Notes under the pieces: generated by a model
Databases searched by the model: none
What the model was told of the DNA's origin: nothing
The model's input: only the letters and a program-made list of their open reading frames with translations
Position numbers and translations under genes: made by a program
Source: Plumapathes pennacea
Taxonomy: Eukaryota; Cnidaria; Anthozoa; Antipatharia; Myriopathidae
DNA length: 64,000 nucleotides
Reading direction: 5' to 3'
NCBI GenBank assembly: GCA_964036295.1
Contig: OZ038462.1
Location: forward strand, 17,923,264 to 17,987,263
Shown: in pieces, positions 52,382-63,400 of the stretch
Position numbering within the stretch: position 1 is the first letter of the stretch
Layout of the letters: each line of letters begins with the position of its first letter

Positions 52382-55300
52382 ATGGCGAGCAAAATTCACC
52401 CGGTATCTGTGACGTCGAAAGAACTACGTGAAATACAGAAACTTCACGAACTCGGGAAGAAATACTGGGTAAGTTTACGCCTTTCTCTCTTTTTTCCCAG
52501 TCGACACAGTTTACAGCTTGGTCTTGGTCGTTTTTGCATCTTTCGTTTTCTCGTACAATTAGTAGCACTTTCGGCATTCTTTCAGAACAGTTAGAGACAT
52601 ATGAAGCTAAGTGAAGGTGAGAATGAGAGTTCTCATTGTCAGCGTAAACACGTCGATCTAATTTTTTAAAGGAATTTCCAGTCTAAAAATGATGAATGTA
52701 CTAATGAAGTAGCTGATGAACCAGCATTTTTAGAACACAATCAGAGTTTAGTAGTTTGACGACATAAAATAATTTAAAAAATGTCAAATTGGTTTGGTGA
52801 CCTTCATTATTTACAGCAAACATAATAATGCTTCTAAATTGTTGACGAGAAATCAACGAGGATTTTATAGTCAACATTTATCATAAAACTACCACTTTAC
52901 AACTACCCGGCGAAATTATCAAGATTTCGGGCCTCAAACTCTTCCTCTTCCGCTGCTAAGTTTGTAACAAAATGGCACTGATAAAACTGTGAACTTCGCC
53001 AAACAACAATTGAGTAAATACTGCTATTAGAGTGTACTACTCATTGAGTGATTACACCTGGGTTTCATTTGACAATTCAGGAGAAGTTTTCAAGCTTATA
53101 TTGCCTCGTTTCAACAGCGTTAAATAGTTAAGTAAGGCATGTATAAGGCTGGAAAACTACACGCGAACCATCAGGCAATGGTTCTGTTCCCAAGGGCAAC
53201 CGAGGTGATTTATGTGGGATTAGCTTGCTTTATACAATATTATTTTTTACTTCTGCAGCCCGCACCTGACACTGTTAAGTTCAACGAGGAGGCGAAAAGA
53301 CCAGAACCGACTCGGTGGCGACACTACTTCAGACATCCTTACTCGAGGCTGTGCACGTCCTATTTGGTAGTGTTTTGTAATTTCCTGATTTTTGCGGAAG
53401 ATCCCGTCTCGCACAGTTACACCGAGTGCACTATCAACATCATCGGCGATATCTACACGTTTATGTGCATAAAGTGAGTAAGCGATTTTAAATTGTTATG
53501 TCTTTGCTTGAGTGTGTCCTTAATTTCTTCTAATTTTCTTTCAGCGTGTTTTTATTGCTAACTAGACTGGCCTTGCCAGTGAGCTCGCGGCGTGAGTTGG
53601 GTCGAGACCAGAATATAAAATGGAAAGTAGGGGACAAGAACGGAACTCCCAAGAGAGACTTCCAATTTCTTACCATAAAAATATCACACAGTATAGAGAA
53701 CTTGGCTTTTGACACCTTGCTCTTTTGACACCTTGATTAAACTAAAAATTATTATTACAACACTCATACACTTGCTTCTTAAAGGTTGAGCGACCCTGCA
53801 TCTTGAGAATGCGTGACATATATTTTTATGCACAATCGATTTTGACAGTTTGACCTTGACTCATATTTCTAATCAGAGGCCACGATTAATCCAGCCTTCG
53901 CTTCACTACTTATGTGTTTTCTTTTCTTAACTCAATACGTTTCTTCTATCAGGCTTTCGAGTATTCGTGCTCTGTAACAAATATAAAATTGAAAGCGAGG
54001 AATGTCACACGAGAGATGTTTACAATATTATTGCGCTTTTGTTCACAGTGTGTTCAGTCCATTTGTGACTGCAAACTCAATCCTCAGAATTATTTCGGTA
54101 TATTTTTCATTTCTGGTATTTAATGAACATTGCGAAACAAAGACTACATGATCGACTGAAAGAAACACTTCAACAGGCAATGTACGATACGCAGAAGAAT
54201 TTTATGAGGCAACAGATGTCATGTACAGAGTAAAGCATAAAGCGTCATTGTTTTACGGCTAAAGCTCACCGTAGCTTTGGTTTCTGTTTTCGCCCTGTTA
54301 TCTTCCCAAAAGTATTTCGTGTCGCCACAGAAAGTTTCGTCGGGACTAAATACTTATCGGCGATAGAGATATTTGCAATACCCCAGAAGTACCATCAAAC
54401 ATTTGTTTACGGCTATTCTCAAAGCTTGTGCGGTGAACGCCAGCCAAAATCTTTTCCTAAAATCCAGTTTATCCGTGCCTATTCCACAGAGCCAAATGGC
54501 GTTGAATTTGAATGGGATGCAGTTTACTTTTTCGCTTCACTACTTATATGTTTTCTTTTATTAACTCAATACGTTTCTTTCTATCAGGCTTTCGAGTATT
54601 CGTGCTCTGTAACAAATATAAAATTGACAGCGAGGAATGTCACACGAGAGATGTTTACAATATTATTGCGCTTTTGTTCACAGTGTGTTCAGTCCATTTG
54701 TGACTGCAAACTCAATCCTCAGAATTATTTCGGTGTATTTTTCATTTCTGGTATTCACTGACCATTGCGAAACAAAGGCTACATGATCGAATGAAAGAAA
54801 CACTTCAACAGGCAATGTACGATACGCAGAAGAATTTTATGAGGCAACAGATGTCATGTACAGAGTAAAGCATAAAGCGTCATTGTTTTACGGCTAAAGC
54901 TCACCGTAGCTTTGGTTTCTGCTTTCGCCCTGTTATCTTCCCAAAAGTATTTCGTGTCGCCACAGAAAGTTTCGTCGGGACTAAATATTTATCGGCGACA
55001 GCGGTACCATCAAATATTTGTTTACGGCTATAACAGCGGTCCATAACAGAATCCACAGAGCCAACTAAGGCAAGCAACGCGCAATTCCATCGCCCACATA
55101 TCTCCTTCAAAATGGCGAAACTGCTCGCCCGGCCACAGGCGGCCCAAGCTGATTGACTGTGTGACGTCACGGTTGGGTTTTATAAGCAAATGTATGGGAG
55201 ATTTTAGTCGATCGATAACTCGAAAAATATTGCGAGAATAAAGCTTAGACTTGCTAACCTTGTTGTTGTGGTGGTTTTCTTGCTGCTGTAGCGATTTCAG

Positions 55301-58300
55301 CGTGTCTCGCTGAATTTTTCCTCTCTAACAGAAAAAATTTCAAGGCTGGCAACTCGGTCGATCTGGCATCCAGAATGGCTCCAGAAAAGTCTCTCAAATG
55401 CGGCCTTTCAACCTCCGTATGGCCACAAAACCCAGACATATGTCGAGTTGAATCCTTTTCCCATAAGACTGTCGCAAAAAAATTTCGAAAACGCCAGTTG
55501 AGTCCGAAGAAATTGCCGAAATCGGCCGTCAAAATGGTTTCTGACAAGCCGTGAGGCCCACTCTTGGTCCACGGAAATGGCGTTTGAATTTCATGTCGAG
55601 CTCTGATTCGCTGCCTCTTTCGCATGCTAATTCAATTTACCGCGACACCGGGGAGGGGCAAGGCTACATTTGTATTAACCTTTGTGTATCGCATGAAGAA
55701 GTATGACAATTAGGCTTTGAAAACATCTCGGAAACAGCAACATCTCAAAACGTCAACAAAAACATTTCTCGGCTAGGTGAAAAGCCGGCATCGCTCCTAT
55801 TGGCCTGCGCGAGACAATGGTTGTGACAATAATCCTCCCCTGGAGCCCGGGGTTCGTTTCAAAATCCGACTACAAATGTAGCCTTGCCCCTCCCCGGTGT
55901 CGCGGTAAATTGAATTAGCATGCGAAAGAGGCAGCGAATCAGAGCTCGACATGAAATTCAAACGCCATTTCCGTGGACCAAGAGTGGTCCTCACGGCTTG
56001 TCAGAAACCATTTTGACGGCCGATTTCGGCAATTTCTTCGGACTCAACTGGCGTTTTCGAAATTTTTTTGCGACAGTCTTATGGGAAAAGGATTCAACTC
56101 GACATATGTCTGGGTTTTGTGGCCATACGGAGGTTGAAAGGCCGCATTTGAGAGACTTTTCTGGAGCCATTCTGGATGCCAGATCGACCGAGTTGCCAGC
56201 CTTGAAATTTTTTCTGTTAGAGAGGAAAAATTCAGCGAGACACGCTGAAATCGCTACAGCAGCAAGAAAACCACCACAACAACAAGGTTAGCAAGTCTAA
56301 GCTTTATTCTCGCAATATTTTTCGAGTTATCGATCGACTAAAATCTCCCATACATTTGCTTATAAAACCCAACCGTGACGTCACACAGTCAATCAGCTTG
56401 GGCCGCCTGTGGCCCGGCAAGTCATGTGATGACAAAACGTCATCATAAATCACGTGAAAATATGAACCAATCACCGTGTGCTGATTCGTAACCCAGAAAA
56501 AAAATAAAAATAAAAATAATAAAAATAAAAATATGACGATGATGAAGACACGCTTTCCAATCCTAAGCTCGTCGGCTTCGCCACGAGCAATTATAAAACG
56601 GTTCTTTAACCACTTGGAGCGTGGGTAGTATCATGGCTATTTCATAAACTAATACAACAACACTGCACAAAATAGTACGGCATAGCACCAAAACACACTA
56701 TAACACATAAAAAGCAGAAGAGCACAGTAAAACAGCAGAGCAGAGCGCAGCACAGCAAAGCATGTCACAGCACGGAAAACACAAACACATCACAGCACAA
56801 CACAAAACGACAGCAAAGAATAGCACAACACAGCAAAACACAACACGACACAGTACAGTAGAGTACAGCGCAGCACCACACTACACTACACTACACAGCA
56901 ACACAGTAAGTAACACAACACCCCACCATACTACACCACTATTCACCGAATAAATCACTATCACTTTAAGCTTATTTCATTAACTGTATAATCAGGTGGA
57001 TAGCGCTATCCATTCTATAAACAATTTAGGCCAGTAGACGCTTACCATAATCAATTTGTCCAAATATGACAGGTGGCCCAGTGGATCCTTCATCGCCCTT
57101 AAACTCGGCTGTTGGCTGTTTGCTGTTCTGCTAGGACTGTTAGTTGGCAAGTTCATTGTTCACAAATGGATCTTCTGCAAAAAGCTTAAACTGAAGGTTT
57201 TCACAGAAGATGGACAAGGTTCGTGGATGGTGATGTTCATGACCACTGTTATGTCGCTGTACATATTCAGCTTTGCTTACAACGGCTTCCTCATGCTGGA
57301 GGGAAAATACATGGACAGACTGCATGCCAGTCCGCGCATGCGCATGCAGAATCAAACGTTCATGAAACTTGCAGCCCTCGGCACATGGCTTGGAGATTTC
57401 CTCACCGCCTGGATGGTCACTGATATGATGCTTCAGGTAAAGCCTAGTCCTCACTAGTGCATGAGAATGCTTGTGATAAGTATACGCACAAGACAGGGAC
57501 AGTGACGACATTGGAATAAGCCGCATAGGATCAAACATGCCCGTCCCTTATGCTTGTGCTTTATGTCGCCACTGTCGCTCTCTTGTGCTTACGCTAATGC
57601 TCGTGTGCTAGGGAAGAACAGGCTTAAAAGGAATCGACGCATTTGCCTAGTGGTGTTGTTGAAAGGAGGGGTTTGCTTCTCGACACTTCTTAAGTGTGTT
57701 CTTTCATAGCACGCTGAAAAGTGCTCTATGGAAGACCGCGGAAATACGTTTTTCATCCTTGCGGTCACCTTGCTTTTGAGTCAGCGGTTATTGTTTAAAG
57801 CCGTGGATTCAAGTGCACATAGTAAATAGTAACGCTCGTAAAACCTCAAGACTTCAATACTTGGACAAACCAAGAAACTCAATACTTGGACTTGATACTC
57901 AACAATAAGTTACTTTAAGTTACTTCAGTTCATTTTCTACAACATAATCTTTGCACAAGAAAAACGAGGCTTGCACACGATATGAAATCTTACCTCGAAT
58001 TACGAGAAGTTAGATAGCCATGGCGACGAACACTGACCAACGCTGACGTCAATGGGTTGTGAGAAGTGTGCTTCTGTAAAGTGAAGTCAACTAGAGCGCT
58101 GCATGGTCTAGTGTAGTCTATTGTGAAAGTTGTTGTACTTTGTGAAGTATAGTGTTATCTGGTAATACGTATAGTGTGCAATACAATGTCTGCCAATATA
58201 ATATCATATGTGGTGCCGTTTTATGCAACGAATACTCACAGGAAATAGTTTTACATTACAATCTAATGTAGTGCGTATTTCTTGTGTCCCCTGCCCTCCC

Positions 58301-59705
58301 CTGCAGGGAGTGAAGTATCCCCACTGGGCCGGTGGTTTGCGGAAGATCTGGAAACAAGGTTTGAACCGTGTGTACGCGTTTTGGTTCATAACCCTCGGCA
58401 TGACCGCGGTGGTGATCACGGGAATTACCACGGATTTTGTTGACTGGGACAAGATGAGTCAAAACTTCGTGTCGTCAAACGAGATAGCGCGTGCCTTTTT
58501 GGCGTCCTTTATCCTCGTCATGGATCTGCTCATCGTGTTACAGGTACAGTCTGCGTGACGCCTTTTGTGACATACCGCGTGACACTGAAATAACATTTCA
58601 ATGGTAAAACAAACAAAAAAGGTTTGTAATACTGTAAATGCTCTAATAAGCTCCCTTCTCTGAAAAGCCCCTTCCCCTCTAGAAGGTATTTTTTTAAATA
58701 AGACCCCTCCCCCCCCCCCCCCCCCCGTTTACTTGCTGTCGACTTTGAGCGCAAAAATTAGTACACTAGAAACAAGAAAAATTACACGCATCAGATGTTT
58801 GGGTATAAATGTTTGAACATTAAATTTCTCTCATCCCCGCTACAAGTTCACTTTTAGAGCATTTACGGTGAGTCAATAACAACAGTCTACAAAATATTTT
58901 CACAAAATTTTGTGTGTGTTCTAAATAAAGGCCACTTTACATGGCCCGAATCCAAAATTGTACAGTGTAAATAGAGAGAGCATCGTGTATACTTACTGGT
59001 GTCTCACCTCTGTTTCAAAATGAGCCAGAGTTAGCATCGTGTCGCTAAGGTGTTTGTTTCCTGAAGGACTGGGAATTCCCTCACTTCGCCGGCTCACTCG
59101 ACATCAAACTCCCCGGAATGAACACGGACTCCATGAGCTTCCGCCTCCCCTCGTGCTGCGGTCGGGAGCCACTAGACGTCTACATTACCGGGAAATGGTT
59201 CAACTACGGCATCATCTTCATCGTCATGATCCTAGACTTGAATATGTGGAAGAATCAGATCTTCTACTCGCCATACGAGTACGGTCAATACACCGACGCT
59301 GAGGGCTTCATCTACACAGTGGCTGACAAACAGTTCCTAAGATGGGCTGACAAAAGCATGATGACTTACGAGTGGCGATGGGGTCACGTGAACCCGAAGA
59401 CCAACAGGACTTATGGGATTGATGACCACCGAATGAACGCCAAATACAAAGGCTACAGTTTGATTTTGAAAGGTTTGGCCTTTATCCCCTCCATTACTGC
59501 ATTCTGTTTGTTCGGATACCTTCTGTGGGTCTTTGGTCAAGAGGAGAACCCGGATGATGCTTTAGTGCGCAAGTACAGATGTGACGTCAGACGACGTCGG
59601 CAGTTGGCGCGATTAAGGAAAAAGAGGAAACTGAAGGTCAGGCGGCGTCGAGTGGCCGCACTGCAGGCTGCAAGTCTACAGGCTGCTGGTGTGGTAAGTG
59701 ACTGA
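52382..59705 (+). CDS. TMEM117: TMEM117-like eight-pass membrane protein, unit 1 (5 exons, 513 aa)
   Basis: Exons are 52382-52468, 53259-53473, 57073-57436, 58307-58543 and 59067-59705. All junctions are GT..AG with consistent phases, 1542 nt including TGA. The family signatures are YFRHPYSR...FCNFLIFAEDPVSHSY, EDGQGSWMVMF, FMKLAALGTWLGDFLTAWMV, RAFLASFILVMDLLIVLQ, DWEFPHF and KWFNYGIIF...LDLNMWKNQI, in the order of human TMEM117 (514 aa). Eight hydrophobic segments are visible. Human TMEM117 is a plasma-membrane protein linked to ER-stress-induced mitochondrial death; mechanism unclear. Exon 1 (MASKIHPVSVTSKELREIQK..) is extra N-terminal sequence relative to human. The C-tail is very basic (RRRRQLARLRKKRKLKVRRR). 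Exon 3 starts at AG|G 57073, chosen because it is the only acceptor that restores frame. A donor GTG|GTAAGT at 59694 lies just before the stop, so the end may differ (see findings). Confidence 0.9.
53897..54998. repeat. Direct tandem duplication, about 468 bp per copy
   Basis: 53897-54364 and 54531-54998 match nearly base for base (offset 634). After a short gap the similarity resumes (CATCAAA.ATTTGTTTACGGC). Both copies keep a frame reading FVLCNKYKI.SEECHTRDVY, NIIALLFTVCSVH, then stop, and farther on LKETLQQAMYDTQKNFMRQQ. They may derive from an old coding exon, but no family was recognised. Confidence 0.85.
55254..55625 (-). pseudogene. Hypothetical 123-aa frame, left arm of inverted repeat
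   Basis: An open frame identical at the protein level to that at 55920-56291. No known domain. It is rich in Arg, Phe and Ala with a basic start and a PPQQQG end. Preservation on both arms follows from arm identity and does not itself prove coding. Confidence 0.3.
55920..56291 (+). pseudogene. Hypothetical 123-aa frame, right arm of inverted repeat
   Basis: The mirror of the frame at 55254-55625, with the same translation. It lies in sense orientation inside TMEM117 intron 2. No upstream acceptor with matching phase was identified, so use as an exon is not supported. Confidence 0.3.
56495..56945. repeat. (AAAAT)n and degenerate (CACAG)n/(ACAAC)n low-complexity DNA
   Basis: An AAAATAAAAAT run is followed by several hundred bases built from ACAGC, ACAAC and ACACT words. 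It is a decayed pentanucleotide satellite. The Gln/Thr/His-rich frame across it is spurious. Confidence 0.85.
57720..58065. repeat. Dispersed repeat, copy c
   Basis: Same ordered blocks as 38280-38580: GAGTCAGCGGTTATTG, AAGAAACTCAA, TTCTACAACATAATC, CTCGAATTACGAGAAGTTAG and GACCAACGCTGACGTC. Located in intron 3 of TMEM117 unit 1. Confidence 0.7.
58700..58728. repeat. Poly(C) tract
   Basis: About 19 C residues in TMEM117 unit 1 intron 4. Confidence 0.9.
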
Positions 59706-60411
59706 ACAGTACGAAATGTCGGCCCTGCAAAACCTTCGAAAGCTACTTTTACCTCACAAGCAAACACAGTATATTGGTGATAAGCGAGGTGCAGTATACA
59801 ACTAATCTTGTATTGGTGGATCGAAAATTTAAGGTGGCCTAAAATTTCCAGTTGAAAACGCTCTGCAGGCAAATGCTTTGAGCTGTCTTTATGGCTATTC
59901 AAATCGTGAGCAATGACTTGCTTCCACCTTGCAACTATTACGACGGAATGTTCCATAATACTAGGCTAAGTTAGATTGGAATTCATAAAATCTTTAGTCA
60001 CGACTACAAGTCTTGCTTGACCAAAACCCTCATACCATCGAATGATCAGACTTTTTGAGTTTGAGTTTACTAGTGTTCCATTTCTTGTACGTTCTCGGAC
60101 GTAAACAATGCAACAAATTGATTGAAACGGTCTCGGACTCATAATGTAAATTTGGGCCTAAGTAATGGTTATACAAGCTCAAAAACCTAACACAGCTTCA
60201 TCATAGCATTTCTTTTTTCTTTGTACATTTACAACTTTTAAACAGCTCGCAAGCGGTACTTTGTAACCGATGAATATTGTGTAAGTCGCTACCAAACTTA
60301 AAAAAGACGCCGTCTCTGGATGCTTTAGTACTTTATGACTCGGATACTCACTTTGAGTGGATACTCAAATGAGAATTCATGTTATACGAAATGGTCTCAA
60401 TTCCTTCGCAG
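59706..60411. other. Junction between the two TMEM117 units
   Basis: 706 bp with no AATAAA or ATTAAA seen, no recognisable first exon and no obvious promoter element. An ATG at 60379 (and one at 60391 in good context) continues in frame into the next exon. An in-frame TGA lies two codons before the first of these. Confidence 0.6.
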
Positions 60412-63400
60412 CCATTGGGAAATCTTCCACAACGGACCCGTCGAGACCAAACGCGGAAAGACGCAAATGAAACGACCCTGAACATCACGCTTGACGAAGA
60501 AGCAGAAGCAGACACAACGCCTGAAGAAACCGCAGAACCAGCGAAGACCAGAAAAAGCCTCGTGTACTACTTCCGCCATCCGTACTCACGCATCTGTACT
60601 TCGTATTTAATCGTGTTTTGCAACTTCTTGATTTTCGCCGAGGACCCCGTTTCGCACAGTTACAGTGACTGTATCATTGATATAATTGGGAACATGTACT
60701 CGTTTGTGTTTTCAAGGTATGTGATTGGTCTAAAATTCCTCGCCCTTCCAGGCCTGCGCATGTGCCACAAAGCTGACCAGTTTTGCGTGCAGGCACAATG
60801 ACAAACTCTTTTCCAGGAAACTTTGATCCTGTTTATTTGTGGGTAACCAAGAACAGCCATGACTTGCAGCTTGCGACAGCGCAAACTTGCAACTTGTTTG
60901 ATCACCGTGCGTAGAGGAGTGTCAAAGGATTATCAAGAGGGATTTCTTTTTTTACCTTTGATGCAATTTTTTCATTAAAAATTTGTACAGTGGTGAATAG
61001 CGAATTCCGCTTACATCCAATATAGCCGACACGTCCTGATTACTCTTTCACTTCTAAGAATGATCAGCTTTAATGTTCTCCTTTAATTTGTCGCCAGAAA
61101 AATAACATTCAGTATGAAGAACTTGGCTTTTGATACCTTGCAGATGACAACTGATTCTCATTGTATCACTCATAGATTTTCCTTTCGAATCGGGAGAATC
61201 TGCATTATGTATCTGCATTATGAACCAGTGGTAAATAAAGCAACGAGGCGCTCGCAGAGTTATGGGCCTTTTCCCCTAATTGTACTTTTTGAGGGCGCTG
61301 ATTGGCTGATAAGTGACAAGGATGAGAGCTGAACACTTCATTTTTTGTCGTATTTCCAGATACCCGCCACACGCCGGTTACGTAGCTTTGAAAATCTTCA
61401 TGTTCACCTCTGCAGCCATCGCAGGAATGCTGGTCGGCAAATATTTCCTTCACAAGTTCCTGCTTTGTCGAGTCTTCAAACTCAAGATGTTCTCTGAAGA
61501 TGGTCAGGGTTCGTGGATGGTGATGTTCCTGACAGTTCTCCTCTTTCTATTCATGTGGAGTTTTGTTTACAGTGAGTTCCTGCTGCTGGCCGGCCCTGAA
61601 TACGAGGCGTACGTCGCTTCGAGCAACTTGGGCATTGAGAACCAGACTTTCATGAAACTGGCCGCCATGGGAACGTGGCTGGGGGATTTTCTCACGGCCT
61701 GGATGGTCACTGACATGATGCTACAGGTGCGTTAAGGGAGGGCTCTTACCGATCCTCGTTTATTAAACCGAGGATATTGTGCAAACTAGTTCAACAGTTC
61801 TCGACAATGTGCACATTTTCTGTTCCATCCGAAGTTTACCATGTCTGTATTGATTCCAAGCATTGTTTTGCTAAAAGTTCCTGTAGAACTGAAATCAGGT
61901 CCCTGATAAATAAGAAGCTTACGAGCAGAGTTGAATGCCCTGCGCGGTAAACTGACAACACTACATGCGATGAGTCTGGTAGTAACGGCAAATGATAGCC
62001 AGAGGCCATTTACATCGTGTGCGACATAGCGACAACAGGTAAACTCCAAACAACGCCGAAAAGTAGATCCACTGCTAATTTCAACGCCATACAATATTAA
62101 ATTAAGGACAATTTGGTACTAGGTAATCGACCGTTGACTTTCTTTTCAGCTAGTATGCAACCAATAGTAGAAATCAGAGGCCATATTCGTAAAAAATTTG
62201 AGCACAAAAAAAAATTTTGTATGACTTACATGCACATCGAAACAATGACTTACGCAAGCTATCTTGCACAAAAATAGTAGTATGCACAAGTCCTTACGAA
62301 CACTTTTCTACGCACGGAAATTCTGTGACTCCCCATGCCCCCGGCGGGAGCGTTGCTTCGGTTGAGGGTCCCAGTCATGCTTGTATTTGCATATACATCC
62401 AGGCATAAGATATGATCAGATAAAATCCTAATATAAATATTACTACTATCATTTTACAGGAAGACGATTACCCACAGTGGAGTCCTGGCCTCAGGAGGTT
62501 CTGGAGGCGTGGTCTTAACCGCGTGTACGCCTTTTGGTTTGTCAGTTTCAGCATGTCGGCTGTCGTAGCAACCGCTATCAAAACTGACTACCTGGACTGG
62601 GACCGGATCAGCCGGGACTTCATGCCCACAAACGAACTGTCAAGAGCGTTCCTGGCCTCTTTCATCCTCGTCATGGACCTCTTGATTGTCATGCAGGTAA
62701 ACGAGTAGTGTATAGCAGCCGTGGAAAGCTTCATGTCTTCATACAATGGAATGTTAGTACTTGGGAGAAGTAGTTTTTAACTGCGTCAGCGCGGAGGAAT
62801 GTGTATAATGAATCAACTGGGACGCCGTTAAGAAATCTGAGCTGATGTTTCGATCGTTCCCTCCGTCGGAGCAAGTAAGAAATTGTGGGTAAGGAGGGGC
62901 TATATAAAGGGTCGGTTAAAGACTGAAGAGGTCACTCGCAAAATCTTACTTGAGTGCGAATTTCTGAAGCGTCGTGTTTCGGCGCGAGATTCACGGCTCA
63001 CATCAAATCGCGCGCTTCTTCACACAGCACTGTTTTGCTAATATAACTCACGCAGGGAGTGGCTGCTGCCGAACAGGCAGAATTATCACGTCAACAACCT
63101 ACAATAGCTCTTCTACAACAGTATTCATACTTATCTATTTATTCGTTTTTCTTCTGTCTCTATCCCTTTTTTATCTTGTAGGACTGGGAATTTCCTCATT
63201 TTGCGGGGGGAATGAACATCAAGCTTCCAGGCGTGAACACGGGAGACATCAAATTTCACCTGCCCGGTGGAGACGTCCACATTTCCGGAAAATGGTTTAA
63301 CTACGGCATCATCTTCATCGTCATGATCCTAGACTTGAACATGTGGAAAAACCAGATATACTACGAGCCCTTCGTCTACGGGCAATACACCGATAAAGAT

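Larger units (their letters stand above)
55128..56417. repeat. Near-perfect 547-bp inverted repeat with 196-bp spacer
   Basis: 55128-55674 and 55871-56417 are inverted complements with only a few differences seen (for example one synonymous base at 55557/55989 and a CG swap at the outer end). Each arm holds the same 123-codon frame (- at 55254-55625, + at 55920-56291), starting MRKRQRIRARHEIQTPFPWT and ending in RKPPQQQG. The two frames start near the spacer and run outward. CRE-like GTGACGTCAC palindromes lie near both outer ends. In the TMEM117 pre-mRNA the intron would form about 540 bp of dsRNA. Confidence 0.92.
53474..57072 (+). other. TMEM117 unit 1, intron 2 (3.6 kb, repeat-laden)
   Basis: Contains the tandem duplication 53897-54998, the inverted repeat 55128-56417, an A-rich (AAAAT)n run at 56495-56535 and degenerate (CACAG)n at 56640-56945. 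Confidence 0.85.

Noticed and set aside
53139-53258. In-frame ATG upstream of TMEM117 unit 1 exon 2
   Set aside because: A good acceptor (TTCTGCAG) at 53258 and a phase-0 exon 1 with a strong ATG and donor at 52382-52468 explain the start better.
57073-57073. Missing acceptor for TMEM117 exon 3 if the exon began at the Lys-Tyr-Asp codons
   Set aside because: No AG precedes that point in the right phase. Starting at AG|G 57073 restores the frame and the conserved spacing, so no frameshift is needed.
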